A DNA stretch of 64,000 bases from Alistipes sp. (GTDB lineage Bacteria > Bacteroidota > Bacteroidia > Bacteroidales > Rikenellaceae), in contig JAFOBG010000037.1 in assembly GCA_017381935.1 (NCBI GenBank), positions 18,531-82,530 of the forward strand, in the 5' to 3' direction. A model generated the notes under the pieces. That model had not been told where the DNA came from and searched no databases. It saw only the letters and a program-made list of their open reading frames with translations. Every line of letters starts with the position of its first letter. Within the stretch, counting starts at the first letter, position 1. The position numbers and the translations under genes were made by a program. Below are positions 22,490-30,390 of this stretch, one piece after another.

Positions 22490-23491
22490 ATGGAAAACAA
22501 CTTCAAAATAGAGATTGACAACAGCGCAGGTACTGCTACTATCGACATAGAGGGTACTATTGGTTGCCCCAACTTTGGCGAGAGCGACAAAGTAGCCACT
22601 TATGAGGCCTTTAAGACAAAGGTAGGCGAGGTTATCAAGTCCAACCCACGCAAGGTGGTTGTGAACATTCGCTCCACCGGAGGAGATGTAAACGATGCTC
22701 TGCTCATTTACGATGCCCTTAAGGAGGTCAAGAATGTGGAGACTATATGCTATGGTTATGCAGCTTCAGCGGCTACAATCATAGCGCAAGCAGCAGCGCA
22801 AGGCAAACGTAAGATGTCGGCTAATGGGCTGTACCTTATCCACCAAGCAAGCACATCTGTAGATGGCAACGCCAATGAGCTGGATGCAAAAGCAGACCTA
22901 CTCAAGAAGACAGACGAGCGCATAGCTGCTATTTATGCCAATGCGAGCGGGAGACCAGCCGAGGATTTCACTGCACTAATGGCAGAGAACAACGGCAACG
23001 GCAAGTGGCTATCAGCCGAGGAGGCACTGGGCTACGGACTGATTGACGAGATTATCAACGCAACAACAATCACAAATATTTATAACCCAGAAGAGTATGG
23101 CTTGCCTGCTCTTCCAAAAAATCACAAAACAATGGCAGAGAAGACAACAGTTCTTGACCGTATGCTCGCTTGGTTTGAGAAGACCGAGAAGACCGAGATT
23201 GAGGACAAAATCGCAGAAAAAGAGGCAGAGGTGGCGAACATCACCGCAGAGCGCAATGCAGCAGTAGCTAATGTGGCTACACTTGAGGCAGAGTGCAATA
23301 CTCTCAAGGCACAACTTGCCGACAAGGAGGCAGAGGTGCAGAATCTCCAGACACAGCTCGCAGAGGCAAAGGCTATGGCAGTAAAGGCATCAGAGCCAGC
23401 GCAGGGGGTAAATGACCCAGACCCACAGGGCGGCGCAGCGAAGACCGCAAACCAGCTTGCTTATGAGGCTGACTTGGCAGCATTCAAGTAA
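22490..23491 (+). CDS. ClpP-type prohead protease fused to scaffold
   Basis: 333 residues from ATG 22490; the upstream frame overlaps the previous gene and has no support. Residues 5-205 form a ClpP-like serine protease: RSTGGDVNDALLIY, the nucleophile S93 in GYAASAAT and H118 in LIHQAS. Residues 215-300 are a long coiled coil (KIAEKEAEVANITAERNAAV), then a Pro/Gly-rich end: the scaffolding part. An internal in-frame ATG at 23132 (MAEKTTVLDRML) after an AT-rich stretch could make free scaffold, as in lambda C/Nu3. Confidence 0.83.
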   Translation: MENNFKIEIDNSAGTATIDIEGTIGCPNFGESDKVATYEAFKTKVGEVIKSNPRKVVVNIRSTGGDVNDALLIYDALKEVKNVETICYGYAASAATIIAQAAAQGKRKMSANGLYLIHQASTSVDGNANELDAKADLLKKTDERIAAIYANASGRPAEDFTALMAENNGNGKWLSAEEALGYGLIDEIINATTITNIYNPEEYGLPALPKNHKTMAEKTTVLDRMLAWFEKTEKTEIEDKIAEKEAEVANITAERNAAVANVATLEAECNTLKAQLADKEAEVQNLQTQLAEAKAMAVKASEPAQGVNDPDPQGGAAKTANQLAYEADLAAFK

Positions 23492-23520
23492 AAACATAAA
23501 CCAATAAAAATAGTTAGGAA

Positions 23521-24486
23521 ATGGGACAGTTAATTGAGAATCCAAAAACCTATACAGGTGAGGAGATGGCGGAGATTTTCCTCCGCACCAACTTTACAGG
23601 AGAGAACGCAGCCGAGCTTGGACTGCGAGTACTTTACAATATTCCTGTAAACACTAACCTTAACTTCTGGAAGCGCAGAGAGAACATCCTCAAGGCGTAC
23701 ACAGCAGGTTGGCAGGGTGGCGAGACTTCGCAGAAGTACCAGAAAGTGCTCCAGATGGCGAAGATTAAGGCAGAGCAGGGCTTTGGCGCATCAGACTACT
23801 TCGGTATGGTATATGAGCGCATTACCAACTCTCCAAATGTGAATCTGCAGGACTTGTCAGGCACAGACATCGAAGCAGCAGAGGTTGCACTATTCCGTGA
23901 GGCTATCGCAGAGGATGCTCGTGTAACTATGTGGGTCGGCGACACAGCAGGCTCATTCAGTGCATACAAGATGTTTGACGGTCTGCTCAAGAAGGCTTCT
24001 ACCTACACAGGCACAAAGAAGATTAAACTTACCGCACCTACAGCAGCTAATGTAGTTGCATCATTCAACTCTGTTCTCAAGGCAGCGCCAGCAGCACTGA
24101 AGGCTCTGCAGTCAACAGGCAAACTCGCATTCTTCGTAACAGAGGACGTATATGAGGCTTATCAAGAGGCCCTGGATGCAAAAGACAACACCCTTGCTTA
24201 TACAGAGCTGCAGATGGGGCGTACAGTGTTGAATTACCACGGTATTGAGGTGCGCAAGATGAACATCGGCAGCCACCTTAAGACTGCGCAGTCTATCGTG
24301 CTTCTCACACACAAGGAGAATCTTGTATTTGCAGTCAATACTCGTGATATGCCAGATGCAGAGGTGCGCTTATGGTACAATCCAGACGAGATGGAGAACC
24401 GCCAGCGTGCATGTTTCCTTGCGGGTACAGAGCTACTTGACGAGGAGATGGTTGTTTACGCATCTACAGCCGTAGCTGCATCCTAA
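23521..24486 (+). CDS. Major capsid protein
   Basis: 321 residues. It directly follows protease-scaffold and precedes tube and portal genes. An N-terminal region rich in helix (GENAAELGLRVLYNIPVNTN) and the body with AVALFREAIAEDAR-type helices, a beta-hinge (LTAPTAANVVASFNSVLKAA) and a C-terminal P-domain-like end (AEVRLWYNPDEMENRQRACF, FLAGTELLDEEMVVYAS) fit an HK97-fold capsid. Length agrees. Assignment is by order and fold pattern; a search was not possible. Confidence 0.75.
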   Translation: MGQLIENPKTYTGEEMAEIFLRTNFTGENAAELGLRVLYNIPVNTNLNFWKRRENILKAYTAGWQGGETSQKYQKVLQMAKIKAEQGFGASDYFGMVYERITNSPNVNLQDLSGTDIEAAEVALFREAIAEDARVTMWVGDTAGSFSAYKMFDGLLKKASTYTGTKKIKLTAPTAANVVASFNSVLKAAPAALKALQSTGKLAFFVTEDVYEAYQEALDAKDNTLAYTELQMGRTVLNYHGIEVRKMNIGSHLKTAQSIVLLTHKENLVFAVNTRDMPDAEVRLWYNPDEMENRQRACFLAGTELLDEEMVVYASTAVAAS

Positions 24487-24505
24487 ATCACGGAAGTTGA
24501 ATGAG

Positions 24506-24533
24506 GTGGGCGTGGGTTACGGCTTGCGCCCAT
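24506..24533. terminator. Intergenic hairpin after the capsid gene
   Basis: TGGGCG (24507-24512) pairs with CGCCCA (24527-24532) around a 14-base loop. No T run follows, so partial termination or mRNA stabilisation of the capsid message are both possible. Confidence 0.45.
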
Positions 24534-24553
24534 CATAACAAAAAACTACAATT

Positions 24554-25069
24554 ATGGCAATTACATTATCAGGCTATAAGAGACAGTGTGGCCGCCAAAG
24601 CGGTGGTGTATCACGTATTGGTATTGCTCAGGTAAGCGATATCGAAAATATTACCGTTACTGAGGGCGTTATCTCAGCCATTAAATTCAAGTCTGGAGCA
24701 TCGTTCAAAGACTACCAGAGCGAACTCGACCAAGCAGAATATAAGTTTACAGAGACAGAGGCTACTATCCTCATTCGTCTAAATCGTGCAGGCAAGGCAT
24801 CATCTATCGCTTATAACGAGTTGAAAGACCTTGCTCCTTGCGGACTTGTAGCAATCGCACAATTCAATAACGGAGAGACTGTTCTCCTTGGCTATACAGA
24901 GGAGTTCGGTTTCAGCAGACCTATACTTGATGTAGTCCCAGACTCCGGAAGTGGCAAAGCTCCAACAGATGATAATTACTTTGATATCACTTTGCGAACT
25001 TCGCAAATCCTCGCACCGTTGTTCTTGAGCGACACTATCGAGATATCTACCCTGTTCACAGCAGAGTAA
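24554..25069 (+). CDS. Candidate major tail tube protein
   Basis: 171 residues, beta-rich: YKRQCGRQSGGVSRIGIAQV, then SGASFKDYQSELDQAEYKFT and TILIRLNRAGKASSIAYNEL, with a C-terminal strand DTIEISTLF. Composition and size fit a siphovirus tail tube monomer. It is set off by hairpins on both sides, as expected for an abundant structural protein that needs its own expression level. A head decoration protein is the main alternative, since it lies between capsid and portal. Confidence 0.45.
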   Translation: MAITLSGYKRQCGRQSGGVSRIGIAQVSDIENITVTEGVISAIKFKSGASFKDYQSELDQAEYKFTETEATILIRLNRAGKASSIAYNELKDLAPCGLVAIAQFNNGETVLLGYTEEFGFSRPILDVVPDSGSGKAPTDDNYFDITLRTSQILAPLFLSDTIEISTLFTAE

Positions 25070-25088
25070 TACTTCTTCATTCTCAGAG

Positions 25089-25108
25089 GGGGAGGTATAG
25101 ACCTCCCC
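25089..25108. terminator. Intergenic hairpin before the portal gene
   Basis: GGGGAGG (25089-25095) pairs perfectly with CCTCCCC (25102-25108), loop TATAGA. Followed by AATTT. Likely attenuates transcription between the abundant structural gene and the portal gene. Confidence 0.55.
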
Positions 25109-25120
25109 AATTTCAGAACT

Positions 25121-26329
25121 ATGGCAAAGACTAAAAATAAGGGCGTGAAAGTCGCTAATAATATACCTATAGCGGGGGATATACTAAGGCCTGCCACATC
25201 CGCAAATAATGGCAAAGTATGGACATGGGGCTCTGATAATCTATTCCCACAACGATTAGGGTTGCTTGCACGCAGCAACTCAATACATCGTGGTATTATG
25301 AAGTCTAAGGCAGATTATATCGCAGGTTGTGGCTTTGCCTACGATGATGGGGATACCGTACTACAACGTATTGTTGAGCGTGCCAATGGGGAGCAGAGCC
25401 TTGCAGAGGTTATGCACCGTGCAATATATGACAAGGTGCTTACCGGTAACGGCTTTATTGAGGTTGTTATCGCCTACGGGCAACTCCTATTATTTCACCA
25501 AGATGCTACACGCTGTCGAGTAGCCAAAGGAGACGGCGATACACATATTATTATCTCAAAAGATTGGGATAACCATATTTCAAAATATAATGTAACTCTG
25601 CCTATCTTCCCTGTATTCGAGCAGCAGGCAGATAAAACTATGCGCTCTATTATCCACCTTAAGGATTATGAGCCGATGTATGAGCATTATGGAGTGCCTG
25701 ACTATGTGGCAGGCTTAATTGATGCTCGTATTGGGTTTAAGACTGCAAATTGGAATGAGCAAAGGTTGGATAACTCATTCCAACTTTCAGGAGTTATGTC
25801 GATAGCTCAGGACTTCGAGAGCGAACAAGAGGCTAATGATTTAGTGCGCAAGGTAGAGCAGAAGTTTGCAGGCAAACCAGGACAAGTAATGTTTACCATT
25901 TCCAACGAGGCCGGAAGCAGTCAATTTACACCTATCCAATCAAGCAATGAGGGCGATTGGCTTAATTTGCATAACGTAGCAAAGGAGGATATGGTTACGG
26001 CTCACAGTTGGTATGTATCATTGTCTGGCCTTGACTACACAACAGGTATATCAGCAGACCGTATGCTCAATGAGTATTCTGTAGCTCTGGCTACAACGAT
26101 TATCCCAGAACAGTCTGAGTGGTTGAACGTTATTCGTAAGGTACTTGCTAAAGTAGGAGTTGACGGTAGTAGCCTGGAGTTCATTAACAAAGCTCCAATT
26201 ATTGAGAAGCCTATCTATATGAAGGTATGGGAGGCCCGCAAAGCTGACGGTATGGACTATGACGAGAACGACCCTGCACAGCAAATCTATTTAGCCAATA
26301 TATCAAGAGCCGGAGGTGCAAATGAATAA
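25121..26329 (+). CDS. Phage portal protein
   Basis: 402 residues. It has portal features: an N-terminal region (NGKVWTWGSDNLFPQRLGLL), the clip region (IYDKVLTGNGFIEVVI), the long C-terminal helix region (LSGLDYTTGISADRMLNEYS, then ATTIIPEQSEWLNVIRKVLA) and PBSX/P2-type spacing. It forms the dodecameric DNA gate with which the terminase docks. Portal genes usually follow terL directly; here the two are 11 kb apart with the tail genes between. The end overlaps the next start by 8 bases. Confidence 0.83.
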   Translation: MAKTKNKGVKVANNIPIAGDILRPATSANNGKVWTWGSDNLFPQRLGLLARSNSIHRGIMKSKADYIAGCGFAYDDGDTVLQRIVERANGEQSLAEVMHRAIYDKVLTGNGFIEVVIAYGQLLLFHQDATRCRVAKGDGDTHIIISKDWDNHISKYNVTLPIFPVFEQQADKTMRSIIHLKDYEPMYEHYGVPDYVAGLIDARIGFKTANWNEQRLDNSFQLSGVMSIAQDFESEQEANDLVRKVEQKFAGKPGQVMFTISNEAGSSQFTPIQSSNEGDWLNLHNVAKEDMVTAHSWYVSLSGLDYTTGISADRMLNEYSVALATTIIPEQSEWLNVIRKVLAKVGVDGSSLEFINKAPIIEKPIYMKVWEARKADGMDYDENDPAQQIYLANISRAGGANE

Positions 26330-26771
26330 TATTATCACACCGCAGGAGGTTGTCAATATAGCCTTTCCCGCAAATAGTAATATGAAAGAAGAGAGTATCA
26401 ACGAGTTTGTGATACACGCTACAGAAATTAAGTACCTACGACCAGCTCTGGGGGAGGAACTATACAGCAAGTTGTCCATATATCCTGAGTTATGCGAGGA
26501 ACTGAAACCTGCGCTTGCGTTCTTCGTTAAATGCGAACTTATACCATCTCTATCACTATCAATGAGTAATGGTGGTATTGCTATCGCAAATCCCCAATAT
26601 ATGAGCGCAGCGACAGACAAGCAGCGCACACTACTATATGAGAGCGAGTTAAGTAAGGCACATACCCTACTTGAGGAGGTGCTGGTAAATATTGCTCAGT
26701 CAGGCAAATACCCAGAGTATAGAGTATCAACCATACCACGCCGTAAGAGCTACGGTGGAATAATATTATAG
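26322..26771 (+). CDS. Head-tail adaptor/head completion-like protein
   Basis: 149 residues from ATG 26322. It is helical: ITPQEVVNIAFPANSNMKEE, then FVIHATEIKYLRPALGEELY and LKPALAFFVKCELIPSLSLS, the arrangement of gp6/gp15-type adaptors that attach below the portal. The end (RVSTIPRRKSYGGIIL) is basic. Directly after the portal gene. Motif evidence is limited, so this is a context call. Confidence 0.5.
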   Translation: MNNIITPQEVVNIAFPANSNMKEESINEFVIHATEIKYLRPALGEELYSKLSIYPELCEELKPALAFFVKCELIPSLSLSMSNGGIAIANPQYMSAATDKQRTLLYESELSKAHTLLEEVLVNIAQSGKYPEYRVSTIPRRKSYGGIIL

Positions 26772-26775
26772 GCTT

Positions 26776-27252
26776 ATGCAAGAGAGAAATATTATTAACG
26801 GCATAGCTGCAGCCTCTGTAGCTCCGTTCTTGGAGTTCTACGACAAACTGATACCATACCTACTTGTGGCGCTTGCCCTGATTATCACCGATAGCCGTTT
26901 TGGGGTGGCTGCGGCCCGTGTCCGTGGCGAGGCTATTAGACCCTCTCGCAAATGGCGCAGAGCAATGAACAAACTTGTTGACTATATATGTTGGGTAACT
27001 CTTGCAGGGCTATTCGGCAACACCTTTGGTACGATATTCCACATCCCTATTCTATCTGCGATAATGCTATTGTTCGTGTATGGCATTGAGCTATCGAGTA
27101 TAGTTAATAACTACCTTGAATACAAGCATATTCACAAGCATATTGATATCACGAAGTTGTTTCTCAAACTATTCAAGCGTGAGGATATGGCAGAGGTTAT
27201 AATTGATGACAATATACAAGATGGTAAAGATCAAGATAACAGCGAGCGTTAA
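26776..27252 (+). CDS. Holin
   Basis: 158 residues with three hydrophobic segments: LIPYLLVALALIITDSRF (about 25-42), LVDYICWVTLAGLFGNTFG (about 67-85) and ILSAIMLLFVYGIELSS (about 92-108), with a charged C-terminal tail. The middle RVRGEAIRPSRKWRRAMNK matches the basic loop of phage holins of Bacteroidetes. It would form the membrane pores for lysis. It precedes and overlaps the endolysin candidate by 47 bases. Confidence 0.7.
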   Translation: MQERNIINGIAAASVAPFLEFYDKLIPYLLVALALIITDSRFGVAAARVRGEAIRPSRKWRRAMNKLVDYICWVTLAGLFGNTFGTIFHIPILSAIMLLFVYGIELSSIVNNYLEYKHIHKHIDITKLFLKLFKREDMAEVIIDDNIQDGKDQDNSER

Positions 27253-27739
27253 GAAGCTCGGAGAGACCTCTATTGAGGTGCTTACAGAAGCAGCAGAGGC
27301 TGTAGGTTTAGATGTTATCACAGTTACATCCACGCAACGCCCACCACTTGCTCAAGCAGAGGCTATGCTCACAAACATTGAGAATAATCGTAATATTCGC
27401 TACAAATGGGCTGGTCAACAGGTAATAGACCTCGCAAGAGCTATGCGAGGTCGAAAAGACCCACGTGAGGATATTATTGCAGCAATGGTGGCGAAGATTG
27501 AAGAATTAGCCTCACAAGGACGTAGAGTTAGTAAACACTGCGTATCGGATGCAGAATATGAAGAGTGCAATGTTATTGATGTTAGCTATCGTGATATGCC
27601 GGATGATAAAAGGGTATCGTTCTTGAAACAAATGGTAGCCAAGCCAGAGGTTATCAAGGTTATACAACCTCTTACACGTGAAGTGGCGGGATTCGATATG
27701 GCAGAGCCAGCTTTGCACTTTGAAATTGAGCAAGCGTAA
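27206..27739 (+). CDS. Candidate endolysin (peptidase M15-like)
   Basis: 177 residues from ATG 27206; ATG 27221 is an alternative. The core has VITVTSTQRPPLAQAEAMLT and later GRRVSKHCVSDAEYEECNVI followed by DVSYRDMP, a pattern like the S-x-H...D of M15 D-Ala-D-Ala peptidases used as phage endolysins, though the spacing is long. It starts inside the holin gene, which fits a lysis pair. No signal peptide, as expected for a holin-dependent enzyme. A different role cannot be excluded. Confidence 0.45.
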   Translation: MTIYKMVKIKITASVKKLGETSIEVLTEAAEAVGLDVITVTSTQRPPLAQAEAMLTNIENNRNIRYKWAGQQVIDLARAMRGRKDPREDIIAAMVAKIEELASQGRRVSKHCVSDAEYEECNVIDVSYRDMPDDKRVSFLKQMVAKPEVIKVIQPLTREVAGFDMAEPALHFEIEQA

Positions 27740-27795
27740 TTACAACAGGCAGCAGTAAGGTTTTTCATAGGGTTATGTTTAGGTTTATGGTTATG

Positions 27796-27820
27796 CCTCT
27801 GCCGAGCTGTCCGGCAGAGG
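27796..27820. terminator. Strong hairpin after the lysis genes
   Basis: CCTCTGCCG (27796-27804) pairs perfectly with CGGCAGAGG (27812-27820) around a 7-base loop. A-rich sequence follows instead of T's, so on the + strand it is not a classical terminator. It lies in the 103-base gap between lysis and fibre genes. Confidence 0.55.
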
Positions 27821-27842
27821 GTAGCCCCAAAAAAACAAAGCA

Positions 27843-28166
27843 ATGCAGATTGAAAATGTAGTTGTAGGCACGAAGAAGAAGCTCGCTCTACACATAGAGC
27901 CTATGGGTAATATTACAATGGCAGATTATGACTTTGTTGTTGAGTATTTCTGCTCAGAAATGAAAGTAGAGCGTGTAATAAAAGATGATATGCTTAAAGT
28001 AGATGATGAACATTATATCATCCGCATAGATACAGCAAAGGTTGGATGTGGTCGGCTGAAATGCCGTGTAATTGCATATTTGCCGGACTCAGACTTTGAC
28101 GATGGCATCCGCCCAGAAATTTACGACTTCACGACAAAAATAAATATCGTTAATAGATTGAGATAA
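27843..28166 (+). CDS. Small beta-rich virion protein before the fibre genes
   Basis: 107 residues, all-beta pattern: VVVGTKKKLALHIEPMGNIT, YDFVVEYFC, EHYIIRIDTAKVGCGRLKCR and VIAYLPDSDF. The shape suggests a small Ig- or jelly-roll-like domain, perhaps a fibre adaptor. The stop overlaps the next start (ATAATGG), so it is coupled to the BACON-type genes. No family recognised with certainty. Confidence 0.45.
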   Translation: MQIENVVVGTKKKLALHIEPMGNITMADYDFVVEYFCSEMKVERVIKDDMLKVDDEHYIIRIDTAKVGCGRLKCRVIAYLPDSDFDDGIRPEIYDFTTKINIVNRLR

Positions 28167-28420
28167 TGGGGTGTCTAAATATTGATTTATCAGTAATCGA
28201 AACTCCTATAACGCATGTATCAATAAATGTGGTAGGGAAATCGTTGGCAGTAGCTCTGGGTATTATCGGCGAGCCTATACGTGCGAGTGTTAGTGAGATA
28301 TGCGACATTCCTCAGGACTTCTTCTTGCAGGTCTCTCCAAATATAGTATGGCTTACGCCTGACAATAATTTCGAGAGTGAATTTAAGGTAAAATCAAATA
28401 CTAAATGGGTAATAGAATAA
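28166..28420 (+). CDS. Fibre-region protein ending in a half BACON domain
   Basis: 84 residues. The last 35 (LQVSPNIVWLTPDNNFESEF followed by KVKSNTKWVIE) are the first half of a BACON (Bacteroides-associated carbohydrate-binding often N-terminal) Ig-like domain, stopping just after the conserved SNTxW strand. The second half starts the next gene, one base later, in another frame. The same thing occurs at the next junction, so it is not a single error. Possibly a carbohydrate-binding tail protein assembled from consecutive chains. Confidence 0.55.
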   Translation: MGCLNIDLSVIETPITHVSINVVGKSLAVALGIIGEPIRASVSEICDIPQDFFLQVSPNIVWLTPDNNFESEFKVKSNTKWVIE

Positions 28421-28421
28421 T

Positions 28422-29024
28422 ATGGCAAAAGCATCTTGGGTAAAGGTATCTCCCGCCTCTGGAAGTGGCAATGTAAATGTGAATGTATCTTCAAATACTG
28501 AACATACAGGACGTGTAGCAAGAACTACGATATTGACGTGGAAGGCGGCTAACGTAGCAGATGTCCAACGCACAGTTAACCAGGCAGGAAAGCCTGAATA
28601 TGTTGATATAGCAGATGCCGCTTCAGCGGATAAAGCCGGCAAGGTAGTAACGATATCGGGAGTATCGAACTCGAAAAGGTTGACATTCTCGCTTGGCACA
28701 GGAGAACTGACAATTACTTTACCAACTACATATACGGCGAACTCCATTACTACAAATAATGGAGCTAATATCAATGGCGATCCTGGAGCAGCTTCGGAGT
28801 ACCCATTTTCGATAACAATAAATGTGCCGGCAAACACATCGACATCAAGTAAGTCAAGACAGATTGTTGTAACCGATGATGGAGGCAATCAGGATGTTTG
28901 TGTACTTACAAGCGCTGCAGGAGATGCTTATATTTCAGTTCAGATGGGAGATATTGAGCTGGATTACAAAGGCACTGCAGTAACTATAGCCGTTGAATCA
29001 AATACCACTTGGACTATTGAATAA
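28422..29024 (+). CDS. BACON-type fibre protein (second half plus first half of next domain)
   Basis: 200 residues. It begins with the second half of a BACON domain (ASWVKVSPASGSGNVNVNVS, then SSNTEHTGRVARTTILTW, ending VNQAG), has a central beta domain (about 55-160), and ends with the first half of another BACON domain (ISVQMGDIELDYKGTAVTIA, then VESNTTWTIE). The stop overlaps the next start. BACON domains bind glycans or mucin in gut Bacteroidetes, and in phage tails they probably help adhesion. Confidence 0.65.
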   Translation: MAKASWVKVSPASGSGNVNVNVSSNTEHTGRVARTTILTWKAANVADVQRTVNQAGKPEYVDIADAASADKAGKVVTISGVSNSKRLTFSLGTGELTITLPTTYTANSITTNNGANINGDPGAASEYPFSITINVPANTSTSSKSRQIVVTDDGGNQDVCVLTSAAGDAYISVQMGDIELDYKGTAVTIAVESNTTWTIE

Positions 29025-30388
29025 TGGCAGAGCTTAATAAAGCATGGAGTGATGGTGGGGTCCTTACTGTTGCCTATGAGGGTAACGGCAATGGCTCTGC
29101 TATATTCACTTCGGAGCCTAATGAGGGTATAGATAGAGCCGTAGATATATCTTTTGTTGATTCTGCACGTTCTATAATTGTTGCTCGCAAGGTCAAGCAA
29201 GAGGGACTGCGTGAGGTGTTCAGGTGCTCAGATGGGGCTTTTATTCTTGCAGGCGGAGGTACGTTTAACGTACTCAAAGTTGGCAATGGATTGCCTGATA
29301 TCCCCGAAACGGAAACATATACTCCACTAACTTACATTGAGGCTACTGGTGAGCAGTATATCAATACTGGCTATATCGTGCAGGAGGATGATGTGATAGA
29401 GATGGATTACATATCAACATCTTCTACTTCTGACGAAAAAGCATTATTCGGTTCTTATGATAGCAATGGCTCAATTTGGTATCTTCTATATTCTAACACA
29501 GCTTATATTCGTTATGGCAGTTCTACATCTGTTTCTGTATCCAATGCAAGGCAGAAGTATAGCGTGAAGCTGAAGAAAGGCAGTGCCGATATAGACGGTA
29601 CTTCTTCTACTCTATCTTACGAGCAAATGCCTTCATCGCCTCTCTATCTGTTTGCGAGAAACGGCAATAACAGTGATGTAGAGATGTACGGCTATTGCAA
29701 GTCATTAGGCTTTAGAATTATCAAGCCGTCTGGTGAGGTGGTTATGAACTTAAAGCCTTGCAAAAGAGATTCTGACGGTGCTATTGGAATGCTTGATTTG
29801 GTTACAGGAGTGTTCTTTGGTAATAATGGAAGTGGAGAGCCTTTCGTTGGCGGTTCTGAAATTAAGGTGCAGTCAGGGTATGAACTTATAGATTTCGTAA
29901 CATTCTCCAAAGACAAACTGTTCGACTTAGGAATAGTTAAAAGTACCTACGAACTTGAGGTAATGTTTAAGCGTTCTGAGAGTAGTTCCACACCTTATCT
30001 TTACGGATGTATCACAAGTCCTCACACAGCTTCTGTTACTGCTTACTTGAGTTCTGGAGGTTCTTGGAGATTCGGTACTTCGTATAAAGGTATATCTATG
30101 AACAATATTTTAACGCACATTGTCAAAATAAAAAACGGAAGTATAACCTATGACTTCACAACATCAAGTTTCACGAAAGCAATATTTACCACTCCTGACA
30201 CGGTTGTCCTCGGTGGCTCAAGAGCTGCGAGCGGTGCAACATCGAAGAGCTATCAGGGTAGAGTTTATTTTTTCAAAATAACAGAGGGTGATACGGCTAT
30301 TCTTGATTGGCAGCCTTGCAAGAGACTTAGCGATGGCGTAGAGGGCTTCTGGGATTGCGTAAGTCAAACATTTATTAATCATATTTAA
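29024..30388 (+). CDS. Lectin-like tail fibre protein
   Basis: 454 residues. Residues 1-65 (LNKAWSDGGVLTVAYEGNGN ... RKVKQEG) look like the second half of a BACON-type domain. Two concanavalin/LamG-like domains follow, about 95-275 and 285-450; the first opens with LTYIEATGEQYINTGYIVQ, the hallmark start of Bacteroidetes phage fibre lectin domains, and both close with DGxxGxxD-type ends (KPCKRDSDGAIGMLDLVTG; QPCKRLSDGVEGFWDCVSQ). It probably recognises host surface glycans. Confidence 0.7.
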   Translation: MAELNKAWSDGGVLTVAYEGNGNGSAIFTSEPNEGIDRAVDISFVDSARSIIVARKVKQEGLREVFRCSDGAFILAGGGTFNVLKVGNGLPDIPETETYTPLTYIEATGEQYINTGYIVQEDDVIEMDYISTSSTSDEKALFGSYDSNGSIWYLLYSNTAYIRYGSSTSVSVSNARQKYSVKLKKGSADIDGTSSTLSYEQMPSSPLYLFARNGNNSDVEMYGYCKSLGFRIIKPSGEVVMNLKPCKRDSDGAIGMLDLVTGVFFGNNGSGEPFVGGSEIKVQSGYELIDFVTFSKDKLFDLGIVKSTYELEVMFKRSESSSTPYLYGCITSPHTASVTAYLSSGGSWRFGTSYKGISMNNILTHIVKIKNGSITYDFTTSSFTKAIFTTPDTVVLGGSRAASGATSKSYQGRVYFFKITEGDTAILDWQPCKRLSDGVEGFWDCVSQTFINHI

Positions 30389-30390
30389 CT

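Noticed and set aside
8187-23520. AAACCAATAAA in the leaders at about 8192 and 23500 as a second shared regulatory motif
   Set aside because: Only two AT-rich copies, short and without symmetry; chance is likely.
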